From contig NC_073693.1 in the NCBI RefSeq assembly GCF_029784155.1, forward strand, positions 288,086,875-288,150,874: 64,000 bases of DNA. The letters are read 5' to 3'. A model generated the notes under the pieces. The model was not told where the DNA came from. It made no database searches and worked only from the letters and a program-made list of their open reading frames with translations. Both the position numbers and the translations under genes were made by a program. Below, one piece after another: positions 56,349 to 64,000 of the stretch (the stretch's first letter is position 1; every line of letters starts with the position of its first letter). The stretch comes from Uranotaenia lowii (lineage: Eukaryota > Arthropoda > Insecta > Diptera > Culicidae).

Positions 56349-57670
56349 CTTTTTTGACAATGTTGACAATTTTGACAATTTTGACAATTTTGACAATTTT
56401 GACAATTTTGACAATTTTGACAATTTGGACAATTTGGACAATTTTGACAATTTTGACAATTTTGACAATTTTGACAATTTTGACAATCTTGACAATTTTG
56501 ACAATTTTGACAATTTTGACAATTTTGAAAATTTTGACAATTTTGACAATTTTGACAATTTTGATAATTTTGACAATTTTGACAATTTTGACAAATCTGA
56601 CAATTTTGACAATTTTGACAATTTTGACAATTTTGACAATTTTGACAATTTTGACAATTTTGATAATTTTGACAATTTTGACAATTTTGACAAATCTGAC
56701 AATTTTGACAAATTTGACAATTTTGACAATTTTGACAATTTTGACAATTTTGACAATTTTGACAATTTTGACAATTTTGACAATTTTGACAATTTTGATA
56801 ATTTTGACAATTTTGACAATTTTGACAATTTTGACAATTTTGACAGTTTTGACAATTTTGACAATTTTGACAATTTTGACAATTTTGACAATTTTGACAA
56901 TTTTGACAATTTTGACAATTTTGACAATTTTGACAATTTTGACAATTTTGACAATTTTGACAATTTTGACAATTTTGACAATTTTGACAATTTTGACAAT
57001 TTTGACAATTTTGACAATTTTGACAATTTTGACAATTTTGACAATTTTGACAATTTTGACAATTTTGACAATTTTGACAATTTTGACAATTTTGACAATT
57101 TTGACAATTTTGACAATTTTGACAATCTTGACAATTTTGACAATTTTGACAATTTTGACAATTTTGACAATTTTGACAATTTTGACAATTTTGACAATTT
57201 TGACAATTTTGACAATTTTGACAATTTTGACAATTTTGACAATTTTGACAATTTTGACAATTTTGACAATTTTGACAATTTTGACAATTTTGACAATTTT
57301 GACAATTTTGACAATTTTGACAATTTTGACAATTTTGACAATTTTGACAATTTTGACAATTTTGACAATTTTGACAATTTTGACAATTTTGACAATTTTG
57401 ACAATTTTGACAATTTTGACAATTTTGACAATTTTGACAATTTTGACAATTTTGACAATTTTGACAATTTTGACAATTTTGACAATTTTGACAATTTTGA
57501 CAATTTTGACAATTTTGACAATTTTGACAATTTTGGCAATTTTGACAATTTTGACAATTTTGGCAATTTTGACAATGTTGACAATTTTGACAATTTTGAC
57601 AGTTTTGACAATTTTGACAATTTCGACAAATTTGACAATTTTGACCTTTTTGACGATTTTGACAATTTTT
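56349..57670 (+). repeat. 9-bp (TTTTGACAA)n satellite, about 146 units
   Basis: A nearly pure array of TTTTGACAA with few variants (TTTGGACAA, TCTTGACAA, TTTTGATAA, AATCTGACA-type). A variant pattern, GATAATTTTGAC then GACAAATCTGAC, recurs at 56,562 and 56,661, i.e. a 99-bp (11-unit) higher-order repeat. The nine-base period leaves all frames open, giving frames up to 487 aa (SKL, IVK, ILT and FDN tripeptides); none is a gene. Confidence 0.98.
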
Positions 57671-58336
57671 CCATACAATTTTTTTAAAGATTCCTCAGAA
57701 TAATAAATAATAATTTAAAACATTTAGATCTAAATGATTTTTTTTTTCTGAAATTTTGGCATAAATTTAAACTTTCTGAGAAAATTTGAAAATTAACAAT
57801 TCTAATTAGCCATAAAATGTACTGACAATACTGTATTTAATAAACAAGGGCACGGAATAAAGGGGTATGCTCTATGTTCATTTCTATTTAAGACAGAATG
57901 TAGTTTTGAGTTGATTGAAGAAAGTTACAATTCAATCCCTCTACACAATATGCTGAGCATTGCTTCCTGGAAAAAGCATAAAATGAATGAATAGCGAAAA
58001 CTGGAAAATTTTACTCATGTATTTCATTAAAAAAGTTGTTTTAGACCCCCAGATCGTTTTTTTCTTCCTGTATCGTGCATTGGATAGTGCAGAGTCCCCT
58101 CTATAATGTGGCAAAATTTAAGAATTGCCGATGTCTTCCAAAAAAAGACATCGTGATCTTCTCAAAATACTCTTGAGTAGTCAAAATTAAACAGGTTATT
58201 ATTCACAATTCAATTATTCATTATTTGAAACAGAACATTGTCAAAACTCTAGCTATGTCAAAAATAATTGTAAAATGTTGGAAAAAAATCCATCTTTCAA
58301 GCATGGTATTAGATAAAGATAAATCACTCCAAGTTA
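57671..58336. other. AT-rich unassigned sequence
   Basis: No supported gene or repeat. Confidence 0.45.
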
Positions 58337-59078
58337 TAGGGGGGGTAGGGTCTAACACTTTCAAAAAGTTGATTTTTTTATTTTTTTTGTTTTCTTATTG
58401 AAAAACATTTCAAGAATGTTGTGTCAAATTTTCAAGTCAATTGAAGCAAAACTGTAGAAATTATAGGCCTCTATCTCCTCCTATCTAATACTGCAAGAAA
58501 GCAAGAGCAGAAACTTCAAACGCGTTTTTCTCGAAAGCACATTTTTAAAGTCCGTGGACATCGTCATTTGAAAACTACTTATCCGAATCTTTTCAAATTT
58601 GGAACATATTTTCTACATATAAAATACCAGACCCCAACGTTTTTCTTTTTTTTTTACTTTGGGGAGATTTTACAGATAAAAAATGGCGGATTTTTTCGTG
58701 AAAAATCGTAGTTTTTACTTCAAACAGCCACAAAAATGTCATAAAACATTTTTTAAGTTAAATAAAAACGTTGGGGTCCAGAAAAACATCTATTAAAAAT
58801 ATTTTGCTCTGATTTTTTGACTTCAGATGATTCTGTGCTGAGATACAGTGTCCACCGCAAATCCTGTTTTCTAAAAGGCATCCTCGAAAGTGCTCCATCA
58901 TCGGTTCATTTTTCAATATTTTTCTACGATAAAATTACTAAATGTTCTTTTAACAATGCTTTGTATTATGCAAAAAATTTGAATACATTTGTTTGAACGA
59001 TAGCTCTAGAAAAAAATCGTGAAAATGGTGGTTTTTTTTACTCGTTAGACCCTACCCTCCCCCCCCCCCCTCCCCTTA
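58337..59078. mobile_element. TIR element with GGGGTAGGGTCTAAC ends
   Basis: AGGGGGGGTAGGGTCTAAC at 58,338 mirrors GTTAGACCCTACCCTCC at 59,044-59,060, which is followed by a long C run and CCCCTTA. It is ~740 bp, AT-rich inside and has no transposase. The target site is probably TA but is blurred by homopolymers. Confidence 0.65.
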
Positions 59079-60801
59079 AGGTACTAACTTTTAAGCGTTG
59101 TGACGTCACGAAAATTCTACTGATTTTCAATTCATGATTCTCTTAAATATATTGTCTTTTTGGGGGACTCTTTAAATTTTTTGAGAGGAATTCAACGCAG
59201 TTTTAAGAATTAAAATCGGATCAGAATGATACGAGAATAAACTAACTATCAAAGAAATGAAATCCTCATCGATTTTTCAAAAAATATTTATGCTTCATAC
59301 GACAGGCAGCATCTGTGATTTGAATTACAATCTTGCAAAAAGATCAAATCCTTCATAGATCTATATAAGAAAGAAAAAAACCCTCTAATAGCTTCTATTA
59401 CTTGCTTATGTTCAAACAAAATAAGTCCCATTAAATACATGCAGTGAGATTCAAAAAATCTTTGAATATGGTTAATTTTATTGACTAACTTTTTTTTCAA
59501 ACAGAATCATAAGACTTTCATAGAGAATATATTTCTAATAAGATTATTCAAAAAAAATGTCCTTCATGAAATTTCCACCTTACAGAATGTTACTAGAAAA
59601 TCCAAATCGAACCCCGTGATCACCTAAAATCTCACAAAAGAGACTTTTAACTGAATTACAAAATTAATCAAAATAAAATATGTACTAATATATTACAACC
59701 AACAAATCGCTGTTTTTGATTTTTAAAGTTTTGATTTAAATTTATTTCAGAGCGATTAAGCTTCGTGACGTCACAACGCGCCGTTTTATTTGAAACACGG
59801 CTTTGCAAAGCGTTGAGACGTAACAAAATTTTATGCTCAGCTGGGAGGTCAATCCGTTAGACAAAATTGACAGTTTAATTTAGTAAGTGACTTTCTTACA
59901 AAGCTTGTAGACACGTGAGAATTTCGAACTATGTTTGGAAAAATTACTTTCAAAATAAATGTCCCTATCGGATGAAATAATCCAGTAAAATTGAGCGCCC
60001 TATTTTCGGCCTTCAAAACGTACCTTGGCTACCGTTTTCCGTGGGCAGGCATTTAAAAAATAAAATACAAATAAACTTGGACCGAACGAACGCCGAAACT
60101 ACTGCACCATAAAAGCGATTTCTGTCGGTTATTTGATGGATTTTCCGCGGTAGCCAGCAAATGATGCTTTCCTCGGCAAAAGTTAAATAAATATCGGAAA
60201 ATGTGCGGCCCGCTGCCAGTTTCTCTTGAACCCGCGCTACATTCCGTATTGCGTATGCCTGGAAAGCTCGTGAATTCGAGGCGTGCGTAAGCAGTAGTGC
60301 GAAAATTTTCCGGTATTTATTTTCCATTCCGATGGGCGTGGGGGTGCGATTCGCCAAATTCATAGGGAACGGCGAAGATTCTTTCATTGGCAAATTCTCT
60401 TTTTTCCAAACCTGGAGTCCTCTTCGTTTCAAAAATGGTGGAAGGTTGGCTGCAGACCAGCAGGAAATAAAACAAAAACATGGGGCTTATATTTTTTAAT
60501 TGGAAAACGTATGTGTATCATTATTGGGCAAATTTTCTGGGCCGAGGTTTTGTCTGCAGGCACGGTACTCAGCAAGGCTGCGGTTGTTTATCTGTTTTCC
60601 GAATTTTCTACCGAAAATGATGTTAATTTTATTGCGTGATGCATGCTGTCTTTCATGAATTATTTGACTTGTCGAAAAGAAACGTATTTTCGATTTTGAA
60701 ACTCCGATTTCAACCAGTCACTGTGTGGAAGGAAGCTCAGTCGTTTGAAAAGAATCATTGCAGGGAGGATCCCTGGATGGAAAAAATGAGCTGTTTATCA
60801 T
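59079..60801. other. Unassigned sequence with a CRE-like inverted pair and one minus-strand frame
   Basis: GCGTTGTGACGTCACGAA at 59,096-59,113 occurs inverted at 59,772-59,787 (TTCGTGACGTCACAAC), perhaps the ends of a further small element. The part 59,990-60,620 is less AT-rich and holds a 139-aa minus frame at 60,013-60,432 with no recognised domain; lacking any other support, I do not call it a gene. Confidence 0.35.
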
Positions 60802-61647
60802 TAGAGTGCCCGTCCCGGGATTTCCCGGTTGGGAATTTCCGGGAATTTGAAAAATTCGGTAATTCCCGATTCCCGGGAATCATAATTTCATTCCCGGGAA
60901 TTCCCGACATGTATGAAATTATTTCTGTTGAAAAGCCTGATAGCCTGCGGAACCATTATTATTATTCTTTTTGCAAATGTAGTCAAACAAAACTCATAGA
61001 GAATATGCCGATTCCTATGGCAGTAGACATTTTGCCGCCATTTGGTGCAATTTTTTTTATTCAAATAGATAAGTTTTAAAAGATTATATGTATTCCCACA
61101 CCATTCTCATTGAACAAAAACCCACAACATTTCGAAAATATATGAAAAATCGCGCATCAGGTAGACAGGTTGTGTTTTCTCGAAAGTAACATTTACGAAC
61201 TTTCTTCCCTCTGGCTTTGGATGAATTTAAAACTTAAAAATGAAGAAGGTATTTTTTTCATTTGAAGAACTAAGTCTTCAGAAAGACGAAAAAAGGTAGG
61301 CTGAGTCAAAAAAATAAAAAGATTTTTTACCCTTAATTTACCCCTATTTGCATGAATAAATTCTGCATTTGACCTGTTCAACTTATTTTATAGTTCGTTT
61401 GACGGTTTTGAATTTATCATTGTTGAAAACAGTTTGATTTATTTGATTTAAAATAAGTTTAATAATCATTATGAAGAGTACTTTTCGAACAAATTATGGG
61501 CTTGTATGCATGAAAGGTTCGATTAGCTATATTTCAATCGAAGTGCATACATTTTACATGATTTTGAATACTTCCCGGGATCCCGGGAACTCCCGGGAAA
61601 TAGGCCACCAGATTTCCCGATTCCCGGGAACGGGAAAATGGCCTCTA
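60802..61647. mobile_element. 846-bp hAT-like element, TTTATCAT duplication
   Basis: Flanked by TTTATCAT at 60,794-60,801 and 61,648-61,655. Ends TAGAGTGCCCGTCCCGGG and, inverted, TAGAGGCCATTTTCCCG. Both subterminal regions are dense in CCCGGGAATTCCCGG-like palindromic words. The TAGAG start and 8-bp duplication fit hAT. There is no transposase; the 147-aa frame at 60,636-61,079 crosses the boundary and is chance. Confidence 0.88.
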
Positions 61648-61655
61648 TTTATCAT

Positions 61656-62344
61656 TGCCCTTACAGGAGTTCCCTCAAATTGCTTTTGAAGGAAATTTCA
61701 GTTAAAAATTAAAATTAAATGGATTAATTACACTATTTAGATTACAGCAATTTTGAACTAAGTAAAAGAGGATCATTTTCAATGTGAAATCGGGAGCTGA
61801 ATCCGAAAATTATATTCCAAAAAATCTCAGTAGAATAGTTAAGAAATTTTGAATTAATAATAAAGGACTTGTGCTTAGATTCAAATATCTCGGAATGCAT
61901 AACATTAATTTGAAACTACAATAACTTTTTTTGTTCAAAGTCCAATCGCGTTGCAGTATTCAGGTGCATCGTGTTGCAGTCTCAGTTTAGAGCACAGCGG
62001 TTCGTTGAATTTGTCGAAAATTTAAAAATCACTGTTATAAAAAGGCAACCATAATTTTTTTAATTTTCAACCAATATTGATTAATAACCACTTGAAATCT
62101 TCATTTTTAATAGACATTAAAGGCCCATAGAAAATTATATTTTTAAAATGTTACCATCAACTCTAAAATTGTTGTTTTTTTTTTAATTTTTCTATTATAT
62201 ATTCACTAACAACAATACTGTGTTGATCATACGCAAAAATTAAGTACAGATGATCGACAGCAAATTTATTCACCTTCAATATGGAAGAAAGAGATTTCAA
62301 ATAAATGTTTTGCAGTTTATGAAATTTGATTCTAAGTACAAGTA
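61656..62344. other. AT-rich unassigned sequence
   Basis: No supported gene or repeat. Confidence 0.45.
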
Positions 62345-63292
62345 CCATAAACTGGTGGAACTTTGATCAGCGGGGTAACTTTGATCAACATGAAATTTTT
62401 CCAGATAATCATCATTAACTAAGTTTAAAGTTAAAATATCTGAAAACTGTTTACTACGTTTGAAAGCCTATGAATTTAGTTACAAAGAAGCTAAATTTGG
62501 TTTTTATTAGCAGATTTTTTATATCACTTCAAATGTAATTTGAAAATCCTAAAATATCTTGGTTTTTGAAGGCTCACAAACAAACATCTCTCCTGATCAA
62601 ATTTAAGCATTTAGGAGCAAATGGGTTGTTTAATGTGAAAGTTCCACTTTTTTCTTGGTATGGGTTTAGTTTAAGTGTTATTTTTATGATCATTTGATGA
62701 TAATTTTTGGATATTGAAAATAATCGGTCATTTTCCATGAAAAAGCTCGTATAGAAAAAATGGCCAAAAACCCTATCAAATGATTAAGTTTGAAGAAAAA
62801 AAGAACATGGGAACAGTGCGAGGACTCAGGGAATTGCATGAAGATAAAATTTCATTTGTTTTTGAGGCCAAAAATATAAAGAAATGTTTATAATTTTTGC
62901 CCCTAAATGTATGCATCAACATTGTCCATCTTTTGAGTATATTTGTTTTTGAAAGAAAACGTTGAAAAATTCAATCGAGTCCAAACAAAAAATACTGTTA
63001 TCGATATTTTGAGCCTTCTGTGCTAAATGGCATCAGAACAATAAATTTGAAGATGTTAAGATACGTTTGAACCAATGTGATCAAAGATACCCCGAAACTC
63101 GAAATCTGGTTTTGTAACAAACATTTAATTATGACCACAAATGTCGTATGAATTTACTGCAATCAATGAGCACGTTTGATACTCCTCACCTCAGTAAGGG
63201 TTTTAAAGCTTTTAGGTATAACGAAAAAACAACCCCTTCCAAAATATTCAAAAATGAATGAAAAAAGTGATCAAAGCTCCCCCAGTTTACGG
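62345..63292. mobile_element. 948-bp TIR element with CCRTAAACTGG ends and TA target site
   Basis: CCATAAACTGGTGGAACTTT at 62,345 mirrors the right end (CCGTAAACTGGGGGAGCTTT inverted) at 63,292, with TA on both sides. The TIR continues through TTTGATCA. A further GGTAACTTTGATCAAC lies just inside the left end. No transposase frame; non-autonomous. Confidence 0.85.
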
Positions 63293-63294
63293 TA

Positions 63295-64000
63295 CCTTTA
63301 ATATTTTTTATATTTGAAGCAAAACATAAAAACAGTTCAACTGGGATTTTTTAAATTTAGTTTTCGGACTCAGCGCCCGATTTGAATATAAAAATATTGG
63401 TTGGTCAATTAAGTTCATGATTTTTTTTTGTTAATTATGTGAACTAGTGTTATTACCTACAAATAATTGACTCGGTGGATTTCAACTTATCAAAATTTAG
63501 TTCCAAGAGAGAAAGTTTATGCTGTTTTCAATTTGTTGACAGGTATTTTTTAACCAAAAAGTCATATTGGTAATATTAACATGGATTTGAAAAATATCAC
63601 TAAAATTTCTAATTTAAACCAGATAAATATTCATAAACAAAGATTTAGAAGAGAAAAGGACAAATTTAGTATAAATAATTATTAGTTTATCAAGCGATTA
63701 GAAATAACAATTCATACTCATAATTTAAATAAAAAAACCGTAATACTTCAGTGCCTTATTTTCAAAAGGAATAAAAATTTTGAAATCAAATTAAGGTTAA
63801 AAAATTTCAAATAACATACAGCAGTAAGATTTAAATAAAAAATCAGTTTGATTACACCCTCAATTTAGATTTAAAAATTTATAAGCTATGTCCATTTGAA
63901 TCACATATTATAAAATCCAAGATTATTGTATGCAAGAGTATATTTGATTCCATATTGCTAGTATTATCTAAGGCAGATCCAGGATGAAAGTATAATGTAG
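63295..64000. other. AT-rich unassigned sequence
   Basis: No gene or repeat recognised to the end of the window. Confidence 0.45.

Noticed and set aside
56211..57703. Open frames of 420-487 aa on both strands
   Set aside because: The 9-bp period has no stop in any frame, so long frames arise automatically. The peptides are pure tripeptide repeats with no start context or flanking domain.
60013..60432. 139-aa minus-strand gene
   Set aside because: No recognised motif, no splice or promoter support, and the length is possible by chance in a less AT-rich segment.

Overview
This is a gene-poor, repeat-dominated stretch of an animal nuclear genome, most likely an insect and probably a mosquito-like dipteran. 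The evidence is a decayed R1-clade LINE, a copia-type LTR element, a mariner-related transposase with DD37E spacing (a class known from mosquitoes), a tRNA-derived SINE, many TIR/MITE elements, and AT-rich sequence with insect-style satellites. The taxon is inferred, not proven. I found no intact host protein-coding gene. The longest open frames lie inside 9-bp tandem arrays and are by-products of repeat periodicity.

Layout. 1-3.4 kb: AT-rich flank with one partial MITE. 3.4-7.8 kb: two opposed ~150-bp tandem arrays ending in ACTAGCTGACCCGGTGTGC. 8.4-10.5 kb: a SINE abutting a TIR element with two interleaved inverted-repeat pairs. 10.5-14.2 kb: unassigned, with one candidate micro-exon. 14.3-18.9 kb: decayed R1-like LINE on the minus strand. 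19-21.9 kb: unassigned sequence, a 145-bp palindrome and a GGCCGAAT minisatellite. 21,913-22,412: 500-N assembly gap. 22.4-28.7 kb: about 31 copies of a 195/204/213-bp satellite in two subfamilies. 28.8-29.5 kb: a histone H3 pseudogene with an intact histone 3' stem-loop, facing an H2A pseudogene. 30.1-32.2 kb: a 9-bp (GGAACCGTA) array broken by a truncated LINE tail. 33.6-34.1 kb: MITE. 35.9-41.9 kb: a SINE split by a copia element, which carries a MITE in its 5' LTR and a DD37E transposon in its RT gene; a further MITE splits the SINE. 45.5-50.0 kb: a foldback-like region with a MITE, a palindromic insertion and a SINE inside. 51.2-52.4 kb: GATCC/GATTCTG low-complexity DNA. 53.8-56.3 kb: three MITEs and a SINE. 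56.35-57.67 kb: a (TTTTGACAA)n array of about 146 units. 58.3-63.3 kb: three more TIR elements.

How it fits together. Nothing here is an operon or pathway; the region records successive insertions and tandem amplification. The most notable pattern is a shared 9-bp period in three different satellites. One has unit GGAACCGTA, one has unit TTTTGACAA, and half of the ~204-bp satellite is itself built from 9-mers that include the reverse complement of the first and a near match to the second. Other highlights are the histone pseudogene pair lying between two of these arrays, and two palindromes whose centres look like Penelope-type hammerhead ribozyme cores. All matches were judged by eye; element family names are assigned from motifs, and boundaries without a visible target-site duplication are approximate.
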